Shown one piece after another: positions 31,477 through 42,704 of a stretch of 64,000 nt of DNA (position 1 is the stretch's first letter; the number at the start of each line of letters is the position of its first letter). The stretch is from a gamma proteobacterium symbiont of Ctena orbiculata (GTDB lineage Bacteria > Pseudomonadota > Gammaproteobacteria > Chromatiales > Chromatiaceae). The stretch lies in contig NATV01000109.1 in assembly GCA_003094535.1 (NCBI GenBank), forward strand, positions 22,503 through 86,502, in the 5' to 3' direction. The position numbers and the translations under genes were made by a program. The notes below the pieces were generated by a model. It ran no database searches, was not told the DNA's origin, and saw nothing but the letters and a program-made list of their open reading frames with translations.

Positions 31477-32538
31477 ATGAGTTCGCATAGAGATCAGGCC
31501 TATCTCAAGACCCGCGTCGGTGTGCTCTCGGCACGGCTGCTCGATCCCGATATCATTGAACGCCTGAAACAGATGTCGCTCAGTCAACTGGGCGAAGCCT
31601 TCGACCTGCAGCCCATCTTCGATGAGGCGATCGACAACCGGCAAAAGATCCGCCTGGTCGAGCAGGCCCTGTTGCAGCGGCTGATGGGCGAACTCTCTGT
31701 GCTGTTGCGCCCCCTCAGTGGACGCTCCCGGGGCCTGATGCTCTACTGGCCGAGAAAGTTCGAACTCTATAATCTCAAGACCCTGATCCGGGGTAAGTTG
31801 AACAGCCTCGGGATGGAGGAGATCCGCGACAACCTGTTCGAGATGCCGGAGAACATCCGCCTGCCTCACGAATCCCTGCTGCAGGCGGAGAATGTGCTGG
31901 AGATGCTGCGCCAGCTCGACCAGGGACCCTATGCCCTGATCGCGAGACAGGCGCGCAGTGTTTTCGAGGAGCAGCATGAAAACTTTTCCCTCGATGCCGC
32001 CATCGATCGACTCTACTACACCGGTATGCTGCGCCATGCCAACATCACCGACGGCATCGACAAGCGCGGCCTGAAGAAGGTGATCGGCATCATGATCGAC
32101 CGGCAGAATATTCTTTGGCTGCTGCGCTACCGCCTGGTCTATCGCTTCGCACCCAGCGAGGCCTACTACCTGCTGATACCCTATGGCGGGCGCATCCAGC
32201 GGGAGAGGCTGATGGAGCTGGCCAATCTCGACGGCCTGGAGACCATCATCGATCGTCTGCCACCCCCGTTCAAAGCGATCCTCGCCGATGTGAAGAACAT
32301 TACCCAGGTGCGGCAGCGTCTCGACCACACCGCCAGCGAAGAGCTGCGTAAATTGATGCACTACAGCCCCGACGCGATGGTTTCCGCGCTCAGTTACATG
32401 ATCATCCGGGACATGGACCTGATGAAACTCTACGCCATCATCCAGGGTAAGCTGCTGCAGATGGACCAAGGGATCATGAATGAGGCGGTACCCGGTAATC
32501 CCTTGCGCAACGAGGCAGTGGAGGCGAGCCATGTTTAG
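31477..32538 (+). CDS. V/A-type ATPase subunit C (Vma6/AtpC-like)
   Basis: YLKTRVGVLSARLLDPDIIERL...; YWPRKFELYNLKTLIRGKL; syntenic position. Confidence 0.85.
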   Translation: MSSHRDQAYLKTRVGVLSARLLDPDIIERLKQMSLSQLGEAFDLQPIFDEAIDNRQKIRLVEQALLQRLMGELSVLLRPLSGRSRGLMLYWPRKFELYNLKTLIRGKLNSLGMEEIRDNLFEMPENIRLPHESLLQAENVLEMLRQLDQGPYALIARQARSVFEEQHENFSLDAAIDRLYYTGMLRHANITDGIDKRGLKKVIGIMIDRQNILWLLRYRLVYRFAPSEAYYLLIPYGGRIQRERLMELANLDGLETIIDRLPPPFKAILADVKNITQVRQRLDHTASEELRKLMHYSPDAMVSALSYMIIRDMDLMKLYAIIQGKLLQMDQGIMNEAVPGNPLRNEAVEASHV

Positions 32539-34408
32539 TCCGCTGCCGATGAAACACATCAGCCTGCAGGTACTCACCGCCGATCTACCCAGTGCCTCGA
32601 TGATCCTGGCCGGCCTCAACAGCTTCAGTCCGGACAACCGTCCCTACGCCGAGGAGGAGCTCCCGGACGTTCCAGGTCAACACTTCCGCGAGTGTTATGC
32701 CAAGGCAAAGGCACGTCTTGACAAGATCGCATCCCAGGTGGGATTCACCCCCTCCGCGTTCTCCGGAGATATCGCGCCGATCTCCGAGCAGCAGCTCGAA
32801 GCGGTGAATCAGTGGTTGGGGCAGGCGTGGGAGAGCTGCTCCGATTTCGAAGAGAGCCGCCGCCGTCATCTCGAGGAGCGTCGAAGTATCGACCAATTGG
32901 AGACCACCCTGGCCAATTTTCGCCATCTCCATATCGATCTGGGCCAGCTGCATGGCGACAAGCAGTTCCTCGAGACCACCATCGGCATGGTGCCCCGCGC
33001 CCAGGTCAGTCAGCTGAAGGATGCCCTCGGCCTCGACAACTACCTGCTCTTCCCCTACCACGAGAGCGACAGCGAGAGTCATGTGATCATCTTCGGCAGC
33101 GGCGGCCGCGAGGGCTCGAAACTGAAATCGGTGCTCGATACCGCCGGATTCCGCCCGCTGGAGATTCCGCCGGAACTGCACGACCAGCCGGAGGCGGCCG
33201 AGAGCCGGCTGATACAGCGCCGGGCATCGGTGGAGGCGGCAGACAAGGAACTCGAAGAGACGATCCGCGCCTGGAGCGAATCCGCCGACCAGGAGCTGCG
33301 GCAGGCAGCCAGGGTTCTTCATCTGGCGGCGCCCTACGTGGCGCTGGGTGAAGCCGCCCGCCATCGCGGCAATCTCTCCCGGCTGCAGGGCTGGGTTCCC
33401 GCCGAGGATATTCATCTGGTGGAGTACGCATTGGGGGAGAAGCTGCCCAACGCCTATGTGCTCGAGACCCGGGATCCGAGGCCCGATGAACGTGGGCTGG
33501 TACCCTCGGTGATGCGCCACAGCCGGCTGCTGCGGCCATTCTCCTCACTGGTGATGCAGTATGGCGTCCCCCGTTACGGCGAGGTCAACCCAACCCAGCT
33601 CTTCGCCCTCACCTATATCCTGATGTTCGGCATGATGTTCGGCGATATCGGTCACGGTGCGGTGATCATCGCGGTCACCCTGCTGCTGCGGCGCAAGCTC
33701 CGAAGCTTCACCCCCTTCGGCATCGCCGCCGGTCTCTCGTCCATCCTCTTCGGCTTTCTCTACGGCAGCATCTTCGGCTACGAGCATATCCTCCACGCAA
33801 TCTGGATCGCGCCCCTCACCGACCCCCTCTACATGCTCACCGTGGCCCTGCTCTGGGGTGTCGGCTTCATCATCCTCGTGACCCTGCTCAACATCCTCAA
33901 TCACATGATGATGGGCGATCGCATCGGTGCTCTTTTCGGCGACAACGGTCTGCTCTCCCTGCTGCTCTATGCCGGCCTGCTGGGCACCGGCTACAGCTTT
34001 TATGCCGAGGGCAGTGTCAACCTGTTCTGGGGAACATTGGCGGTTCTCACCCTGATCGGCATCTTCGCCCATAAGCTGGTCGAGCAGGAGGCCGCCATCG
34101 GCGAGCGCATCCTGGTGGCCTTCATCGAGACCTTCGAAACGATCACCGGCTACGCCTCCAACACCCTCTCCTTCCTGCGTGTCGCCGCCTTCAGCCTCAA
34201 CCATGTGGCGCTGGCGATCGCGGTCTTCACCCTGGCCAACATGATGGGCGACATGGGGCACTGGATCACGGTGATCCTGGGTAATGTTTTCATCCTGGTC
34301 CTGGAAGGGCTGATTGTTGCCATCCAGGTCCTACGACTTGAATTCTATGAAGGTTTCTCCCGTTTTTATTCGGGAGATGGGAAGGCATTTAAACCACTTA
34401 CGCTTTAA
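32531..34408 (+). CDS. ntpI: V/A-type ATPase subunit I (NtpI)
   Basis: N-terminal soluble half and C-terminal polytopic half; FALTYILMFGMMFGDIGHGAVI; GYASNTLSFLRVAAFSLNHVALA. Confidence 0.95.
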   Translation: MFSPLPMKHISLQVLTADLPSASMILAGLNSFSPDNRPYAEEELPDVPGQHFRECYAKAKARLDKIASQVGFTPSAFSGDIAPISEQQLEAVNQWLGQAWESCSDFEESRRRHLEERRSIDQLETTLANFRHLHIDLGQLHGDKQFLETTIGMVPRAQVSQLKDALGLDNYLLFPYHESDSESHVIIFGSGGREGSKLKSVLDTAGFRPLEIPPELHDQPEAAESRLIQRRASVEAADKELEETIRAWSESADQELRQAARVLHLAAPYVALGEAARHRGNLSRLQGWVPAEDIHLVEYALGEKLPNAYVLETRDPRPDERGLVPSVMRHSRLLRPFSSLVMQYGVPRYGEVNPTQLFALTYILMFGMMFGDIGHGAVIIAVTLLLRRKLRSFTPFGIAAGLSSILFGFLYGSIFGYEHILHAIWIAPLTDPLYMLTVALLWGVGFIILVTLLNILNHMMMGDRIGALFGDNGLLSLLLYAGLLGTGYSFYAEGSVNLFWGTLAVLTLIGIFAHKLVEQEAAIGERILVAFIETFETITGYASNTLSFLRVAAFSLNHVALAIAVFTLANMMGDMGHWITVILGNVFILVLEGLIVAIQVLRLEFYEGFSRFYSGDGKAFKPLTL

Positions 34409-34528
34409 TTATGAATTTTGAATGATGAATTTCGGTGCTCGCTATGCTCGCAATCTTATGTAAAAAACAGGCGTGTGCGCAGCGCACGCAGCAATTCAAG
34501 ATTCATAAATCAAAATTCATAATTCAAA
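34406..34528. repeat. Palindromic AT-rich MITE/REP-like element between ntpI and ntpK
   Basis: Left arm TAATTATGAATTTTGAATGATGAATTT and right arm whose reverse complement is GAATTATGAATTTTGATTTATGAATCT, with an inner hairpin near GCGTGTGCGCAGCGCACGC. Confidence 0.7.
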
Positions 34529-34547
34529 CAAAATAGGAGCATGTGTT

Positions 34548-34988
34548 ATGTATTGGCTTATCGCAGTAATGACCCTCGGTATCGCCGGCCTGATCATCAC
34601 CGGCGTTATCATGGAGATGCAGCCGGCCAAGGTCAGCAGGCCCTGGTTCAAGCCAACCATCGGCATCAACCTGGTGGTTTTTGTCGCCGCCCAGGCGGCA
34701 TTGATCTTCATGGGGTTCAACGAGGTCATGGCCGCTACCGAGGCGGCTACCGAGGGGGGCGGCGAGATATCCATCGGCCTCGGCCTCGGCATCATCGGCG
34801 TCGGTATTCCGACCGCGCTGAGCACCATCGGCGCGGGCATCGCGGTGGGTCCCATCGGCGCCGCCTCGCTGGCGGTGTTGGCGGAAAAACCGGAGATCTT
34901 CGGCCGCACCCTGATCTATCTCGGGCTGGCGGAAGGTATCGCCATCTACGGTCTGGTGATGAGTATCCTGCTGCTGGATAAGATCTGA
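34548..34988 (+). CDS. ntpK: V/A-type ATPase proteolipid subunit K (c-ring)
   Basis: 146 aa; GLGIIGVGIPTALSTIGAGIAVGPIGAASLAVLAEKPEIFGRTLIYLGLAEGIAIYGLVMSILLL. Confidence 0.93.
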   Translation: MYWLIAVMTLGIAGLIITGVIMEMQPAKVSRPWFKPTIGINLVVFVAAQAALIFMGFNEVMAATEAATEGGGEISIGLGLGIIGVGIPTALSTIGAGIAVGPIGAASLAVLAEKPEIFGRTLIYLGLAEGIAIYGLVMSILLLDKI

Positions 34989-34990
34989 GC

Positions 34991-35317
34991 GTGGCGGATA
35001 CAACACCCCATGTGGTCAGAAAGATCTTCGTCGGCAGCCACGCCTTGACCGACGGCTTCCGACTCATCGGTTTCGAGACGATCACCGATCCCGATGCCGC
35101 CACCCTGGATGAGCTGCTGTCGCGGCTGCTGCAGGAGCGGGAGCGGGTGCTGCTGATCATCGAGCAATCGGTGAACCGGATCGGCTCGAAACTGCTCGAT
35201 CAGATTCGCATCGAAGGCGGACACATCGTACTGTCCGAGGTGCCGTCGTTGCACGATCCCGAGGACTTTCACTCCGACCTGGACGGGCAATTGAAAAAAC
35301 TGACGGGCGGTCAATAG
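34991..35317 (+). CDS. V/A-type ATPase subunit F
   Basis: GTG start; TDGFRLIGFETITDPDAATLDELLSRLLQERERVLLIIEQSVNR; synteny. Confidence 0.85.
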   Translation: MADTTPHVVRKIFVGSHALTDGFRLIGFETITDPDAATLDELLSRLLQERERVLLIIEQSVNRIGSKLLDQIRIEGGHIVLSEVPSLHDPEDFHSDLDGQLKKLTGGQ

Positions 35318-35323
35318 AGGAGA

Positions 35324-35962
35324 GTGACATTGAATCAGGTTGAAGCGCTTGAGAAAGCGATCCTTGAACGGGCCGAATTGATGGCCAACGAGTGCCAGAG
35401 CCGTGCCGAGGCGGGCCGCAAGAATATCCTCCGCGAGGCCAGCGAACGGCTCCATCTGCGCGAGGAGAAGGAGACCCTGTTGGCCAAGTCGCTCGCCGAC
35501 CGGGCCTACCTGCGCAAGGTGCAGGCGGACGAATTGAAGCTGCACAGCAAGATGGACCATATGCGCTGGAACCTGGTGCAGGTGGTCGTCGACCGCCTGC
35601 AGCAGCGCATGCAGTCCCTGATCCAGGACGAGGCGACCTACTTCGAGCTGCTCCAGGCCTATCTGCAGCAGGCGGCGGAACAGATCGAGGAAGCATCTGT
35701 GCTGGTCTCGGTCAACGCCGAGGACCTGCGGCGACTTAAATCCAAATGGGAGAGCCTGACCGCAAACCTGGTCCCGGGCAAGCATTTTGAACTGCTCGAT
35801 GAGAGCATCGAGACCGTCGGCGGCTGCCTGATCACTACCGCCGATCAGCGGATCCAGATCGATCACACATTCGAGGGCCGTCTCGAGCGCCTGCAGCGCA
35901 AGGTGCATCAGGCACTGGTCGAGCGGCTGCTACCCCCCATCGGTGACGGACAGGCACTTTGA
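35324..35962 (+). CDS. V/A-type ATPase subunit E
   Basis: GTG start; coiled coil N-half and VGGCLITTADQRIQIDHTFEGRLERLQRKV C-domain typical of NtpE. Confidence 0.88.
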   Translation: MTLNQVEALEKAILERAELMANECQSRAEAGRKNILREASERLHLREEKETLLAKSLADRAYLRKVQADELKLHSKMDHMRWNLVQVVVDRLQQRMQSLIQDEATYFELLQAYLQQAAEQIEEASVLVSVNAEDLRRLKSKWESLTANLVPGKHFELLDESIETVGGCLITTADQRIQIDHTFEGRLERLQRKVHQALVERLLPPIGDGQAL

Positions 35963-35964
35963 CA

Positions 35965-37760
<1,796 letters not shown>

Positions 37761-37764
<4 letters not shown>

Positions 37765-39140
37765 GTGCCAAGGAGTATCGTACCGCTTCCTCCGCCCGTG
37801 GCGGCCTGCTGACCGTCGCCGATGTGCCCAACATCGCCTTCGGCGACCGGGTCCACATCCGCGATCAGCAGGGCAACACCCGCAACGGCCAGGTGATCCG
37901 CAGCGCCAACGACGAGGTGCTGATCCAGGTCTTCGAGGGCACCGCCGAGCTCGACCTGGAGAGCACCTGGGTGCGCTTCCTCGACGAACCGGTGGAAATC
38001 GCCCTCTCCCCGGAAATCCTCGGCCGCATCTTCAACGGCCTGGGCGAACCCCGGGACTACCGCCCCCCCATCGTCTCCAACCTGCGCCGCAGCATCAGCG
38101 CCGCCGCCTTCAACCCGGCGGCCCGCACCTATCCGAGGGAGTTCATCCAGACCGGTGTCTCCACCATCGACGGCCTCAACTCCCTGGTGCGGGGGCAGAA
38201 GCTGCCGATCTTCTCCGCCTCGGGCCTGCCCCACAACCGCCTCGCGGCGCAGATCGTGCGCCAGGCCAAGCTGCCCGACGACGACAGCCGCTTCTCGGTG
38301 GTCTTCGCCGCCATGGGGGTCTCCTATGCCGACGCCCGCTTCTTCGAGGAGGAGTTCGCCTCCTCGGGGGTACTGGGCAACGTGGTGATGTTCGTCAACA
38401 TGGCCGACGATCCGCCGGTGGAGCGGCTCACCCTGCCCCGCATGGCCTTGACAGCGGCGGAGTATCTCGCCTTCGATCTCGACCGCCACGTACTGGTGGT
38501 AATGACCGACATGACCCACTACGCCGAGGCGCTGCGCGAGGTCGCCACCGCCAAGGGCGACGTACCGGCGCGCAAGGGCTATCCCGGCTATCTCTATTCC
38601 GACCTGGCGGAGATCTACGAGCGCTCCGGCCGCATCAAGGACCGCCACGGCTCGATCACCCTGGTACCGGTATTGAGCATGCCCAGCGACGACATCACCC
38701 ATCCGATCCCCGACCTCACCGGCTACATCACCGAGGGGCAGATCGTGCTCAGCCGCGAACTGCACAACCAGGGCATTTATCCGCCGGTGCACATCTCGCC
38801 CTCGCTGTCGCGGCTGATGAAGGACGGCATCGGCAAGGACTTCACCCGGGAGGACCACCCCCACGTCTCCAACCAGCTCTACGCCCTCTATGCCCGTGCC
38901 CTGGAGACCCGCAATCTGGCTTCGATCATCGGCGCCGACGAACTCTCCGCCCGCGACCGCCGCTACCTGGAGTTCGCCGACGCCTTCGAACAGCGCTTCG
39001 TGCAGCAGGGCGAGGATGAGGACCGCAGCATCGACGAGACCCTCAACCTGGCCTGGGATCTGCTCTCCACCTTCCCGCCCCAGGCGCTCACCCGGGTCAA
39101 CGAGACCGAGATCGCCAAGTACCATCGGCAGAGCGCATGA
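37761..39140 (+). CDS. ntpB: V/A-type ATP synthase subunit B
   Basis: EFIQTGVSTIDGLNSLVRGQKLPIFSASGLPHNRLAAQIVRQA; HVLVVMTDMTHYAEALREV; TDLTGYITEGQIVLSRELHNQGIYPPVHISPSLSRLMKDGIG-type motifs. Confidence 0.97.
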
Positions 39141-39760
39141 CCGGCAAACGCATCAAGGCCGCCCCGACCAAGAACACCCTGCTCAACCTGAAGCGGCAGC
39201 TCAACTTTCTCGAGGAGGGCCACAGCCTGCTGGAGCGCAAGCGCGAGCTGCTGACCCGGCTGGTCTACCAGCGCATCGGCGAATACCGCGAGATCCGCGA
39301 CCAGGCCCATGAGGCGATCAAGCTGGCCTATCACTGGCTCAGCATGCTGCAATTGCGCATGGGCAGCCGCGCCATCAACCAGGCGGTCCTGGGGGTGGAG
39401 CCGGTGCTCGATGTGAAAATCCTGCCGCGCCGCAACCTGGGGGTGGAGTACCCCTCGGTCAGCGGCGAGCTGCTACCCCTCAACCCGGTGGGCCTCCTCG
39501 GCACCGATCCCAGCTTCGATTCCACCCGCCATCACTTCGCCGAGGCCTCGCTGCAGCTGGCGAAGATGGGTGAGGTCTCGATGAGCCTGAACCGGTTGAT
39601 CGCCGAACAGAGAAAGGCACAGAAGCGGGTGAATGCGTTGCGTTATAACATTATTCCGCAGTATCGCAATACCATTCGGTTTATTGAGAATGCGCTGGAA
39701 GAAGAGGAGAGGAATGCGTTGTTTCAGGTGAAGGTGTTGAGGGATCAGGAGAAGATATAA
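39137..39760 (+). CDS. ntpD: V/A-type ATP synthase subunit D
   Basis: APTKNTLLNLKRQLNFLEEGHSLLERKRELL...RRVNALRYNIIPQYRNTIRFIENALEEEERNALFQVKVL-like C terminus. Confidence 0.95.
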   Translation: MTGKRIKAAPTKNTLLNLKRQLNFLEEGHSLLERKRELLTRLVYQRIGEYREIRDQAHEAIKLAYHWLSMLQLRMGSRAINQAVLGVEPVLDVKILPRRNLGVEYPSVSGELLPLNPVGLLGTDPSFDSTRHHFAEASLQLAKMGEVSMSLNRLIAEQRKAQKRVNALRYNIIPQYRNTIRFIENALEEEERNALFQVKVLRDQEKI

Positions 39761-40017
39761 TAAGCCTGATCAAGAAATACTCCTACATAAATAAATAAGC
39801 CATTACAATTAGTTATATAATTATAATAAAGTTGTTTCTTGAATTTGAAACAGCCGCTTAGGTTGACTCACCCAAACTATCGCTTCAGCGGTTTACTCCG
39901 TACAGATACCTCAATGAATTTCTAAACTTTTCGCTACAGCTGCCGCTGTTTCTTAAATCAAGAGTAATCAAATGGAGCAGTACCGACCCTGAATCGTGTA
40001 TCTTCGGAGAATTCGCG

Positions 40018-42561
40018 GTGAATCCAACCACCACAGACCCCAGAACTGATCTCCATAGCGGGTTTACTGCAGCCTTAGAATCCTTACGTAAATACACCAT
40101 AATCGCCATTGTTGCCTGGACCGTTCTCATCGCCATCGCGATTACATGGACGATATACGATCAGAGAAACCGGGAGTTCGACACCGCACTCGGCGTTGCC
40201 CGGGCGTATTTTCAAAAGGATCAGTCAGTACGCCAGTGGGGTGCCACCCAGGGTGGTGTCTACGTTAAGATCTCCGAGCACACACAACCCAATCCTCATC
40301 TGAAAAACCTGCCGCATCGGGATGTGACCACCGATGCGGGCCAGAAACTCACCCTGATGAACCCGGCCTATATGATCCGCCAGATCAATGAACGCTTCAG
40401 CCGGATGCACAACGACTATATCCACATAACGAGCCTGGATCCGTTGCACGAGGAGAATGAGCCTGACGACTGGGAAGGCTCGGTACTAAAAACCTTTGTC
40501 CAGGAGTCGGACGAGGTGGCGCAAATTGTCGATTTCCGCGGGCAGCCCACGCTGCGGATGATGCGTCCCATGGTTACCAAACAGCGATGCCTGAAGTGCC
40601 ATGAGCAGCATGGTTACAAGGTAGGCGATATTCGCGGCGGCGTCTCCATCGCAATTCCTATGGCGCCCTATCGCAAGGATAGCAGTGAACAGTTGCTATT
40701 GATTGGCACTACGCATGGCGGTATCTGGTTGTGCGGCTTGCTGGGTATCGGTTTCTACACACGCCGCGCACGTACCCACCTCGAAGATCGCCAGGATGCA
40801 ATCCAATCGCTCGCCAGGGCCAGCAACTATAACCGATCGGTTATCGGTGCCCTGGGTGAAGGTCTGCTGGGCTTCGATCAGATGGGGCGCCTGACCTTCC
40901 TCAATCCCGCGGCGGAACAGCTATTGGGTTGGAAGGAAAATGAATTGCTGGGAAAGTCTATTCACGGATTTATCCACTATCTGAAGATCAACGGCGAGCC
41001 TTGTCGAGAGGATGAGTGTCCCATGCTGGCGGTGTTGCATAGCGGAGAATCTCACACTAGCCGCGACGATCAGTTTATGAACCGCGAGCGAATCGCCCTA
41101 CCGATCTCTTATATCGCCACGCCCCTTTTCGATGAGACCCGTGTGGTGGGCGGCGTGGTGGCCTTTCAGGATATTACTGAACAGAAACAGAGCCTGCAGC
41201 GTATCGAATATCTGGCGCATCACGACAGCCTCACCGACTTGCCCAACAGAGTCGCTTTCCTCGAGGCAGTGGATAACGGGCTAGCCAATGCAAGGCGCTA
41301 CGGCCACGGCCTCGCCCTACTCTACCTTGACCTGGATAATTTCGGTGTGATCAACGATAGTGCCGGCCATACCACCGGGGACGAATTGCTGAGACAGGTG
41401 GCAAAACGTCTGCGGCATGAAATACGTCAACCCGATTTTGTGGCCCGTCAAGGCGGTGACGAATTCCTCATCCTGATGGTGCCGGTGATCAAGGATCAGC
41501 AGATAGAGGACATTGCGAGCCAACTGGCCCTGAATGCCACAGCCCTGGCCCAGCGGGTACTCGATGTGATGCACGATCCCTTCCTTGTTGACGGTAGTAC
41601 ATACTATATCAAAACAAGTATCGGCATTAGCCTGTTTCCTGAGGATGCCAAAGACAGAGTGGAACTACTGAAAAATGCCGATGCGGCCATGTACACCGCG
41701 AAAGGAGACGGCCGGGATACCTATGCTCTATATGCCGGCGATCTCGCCCAGCGTATTCAGTATCGCCATATGCTCCAGACCGGGCTCAATCAGGCATTGA
41801 TCAAGGATGAGTTCCGCCTGGTCTATCAGCCCATCGTTGACCTGAACGATGGCAGGATTCTGGCGGTGGAGGCCTTGTTGAGATTGAAATCCGCCACCCT
41901 GGGCGATGTCTCACCCGTGGAATTCATCCCGGTCGCAGAAGAGTGCGGCTTGATTCTTCCCATCGGCCGCTGGGTTTTGCAAACCGCCTGCAAGCAGATG
42001 GCCGAATGGTATGCTATGGACCTGGAGCTTAGGGTAGCGGTCAACCTATCGACCCTGCAACTGCAGCGCGAGGATCTGGAGAGTACCGTACTGCAGGCCC
42101 TGGAGGACGCGCAAATCCCTGCATCGATGCTGATCCTCGAAATCACCGAAGGGGCCACGCTTCACGCTTCCCCAATCGTGATCGACCGGTTACAGCGACT
42201 CCATGAACTGGGCATCGGACTTTGCCTGGATGACTTCGGTACCGGGCACTCCTCCCTCAGCCGCCTGAAGAATCTGCCCGTGGATACCCTGAAGATCGAT
42301 AAGTCCTTCGTCGACGGCGTTGTGACCGAACAGGATGATGAACAGATTGTTTTGACCACCATAGAGTTGGCCAAGAATCTAAACAAGCGAGCCCTGGCCG
42401 AAGGTATCGAGAGTCGCGAACAATGGCAATGTCTAGTGCGTAACGGTTGTCAACGCGGACAAGGTTATTTCTTCAGTCGCCCGGTTGATGCAGCGGCCAT
42501 AGAGGAAATGGTGCGCAACGGCGGTCATTGGAATCAGCCGCAAGAAGTAAAAAAAGCCTAA
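40018..42561 (+). CDS. Tll0287-like (DUF3365) sensor with CxxCH heme motif + PAS + GGDEF + EAL
   Basis: RCLKCHEQHGYKVGDIRGGVSIAIPM; PAS FDQMGRLTFLNPAAEQLLGW; GGDEF VARQGGDEFLIL; EAL VEALLRLKS, LDDFGTGHSSLSRLKNLPVDTLKIDKSFV. Confidence 0.92.
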   Translation: MNPTTTDPRTDLHSGFTAALESLRKYTIIAIVAWTVLIAIAITWTIYDQRNREFDTALGVARAYFQKDQSVRQWGATQGGVYVKISEHTQPNPHLKNLPHRDVTTDAGQKLTLMNPAYMIRQINERFSRMHNDYIHITSLDPLHEENEPDDWEGSVLKTFVQESDEVAQIVDFRGQPTLRMMRPMVTKQRCLKCHEQHGYKVGDIRGGVSIAIPMAPYRKDSSEQLLLIGTTHGGIWLCGLLGIGFYTRRARTHLEDRQDAIQSLARASNYNRSVIGALGEGLLGFDQMGRLTFLNPAAEQLLGWKENELLGKSIHGFIHYLKINGEPCREDECPMLAVLHSGESHTSRDDQFMNRERIALPISYIATPLFDETRVVGGVVAFQDITEQKQSLQRIEYLAHHDSLTDLPNRVAFLEAVDNGLANARRYGHGLALLYLDLDNFGVINDSAGHTTGDELLRQVAKRLRHEIRQPDFVARQGGDEFLILMVPVIKDQQIEDIASQLALNATALAQRVLDVMHDPFLVDGSTYYIKTSIGISLFPEDAKDRVELLKNADAAMYTAKGDGRDTYALYAGDLAQRIQYRHMLQTGLNQALIKDEFRLVYQPIVDLNDGRILAVEALLRLKSATLGDVSPVEFIPVAEECGLILPIGRWVLQTACKQMAEWYAMDLELRVAVNLSTLQLQREDLESTVLQALEDAQIPASMLILEITEGATLHASPIVIDRLQRLHELGIGLCLDDFGTGHSSLSRLKNLPVDTLKIDKSFVDGVVTEQDDEQIVLTTIELAKNLNKRALAEGIESREQWQCLVRNGCQRGQGYFFSRPVDAAAIEEMVRNGGHWNQPQEVKKA

Positions 42562-42704
42562 TGGCCTGCTATGCCCTTAGCGTTAATAGATGGTCGGTGA
42601 AATACCCAAATTTGTCTCCCTTGGTCTCAATGCCTGACTGCCCTAGCGGAGATAACAGGAGAGCAAGAGTGGATACCCATAAAATTCTCATTAACCATGT
42701 ATAA

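Noticed and set aside
33545-34261. 238-aa minus-strand ORF (and similar long antisense ORFs across the V-ATPase genes, e.g. 31150..32637, 35908..37743 and 37656..39125)
   Set aside because: Shadow ORFs caused by GC-rich third positions opposite strongly recognised V-ATPase subunits
39761-40017. Possible riboswitch upstream of the GGDEF-EAL gene
   Set aside because: I looked for GEMM-like core elements and did not find them; AT-rich intergenic only
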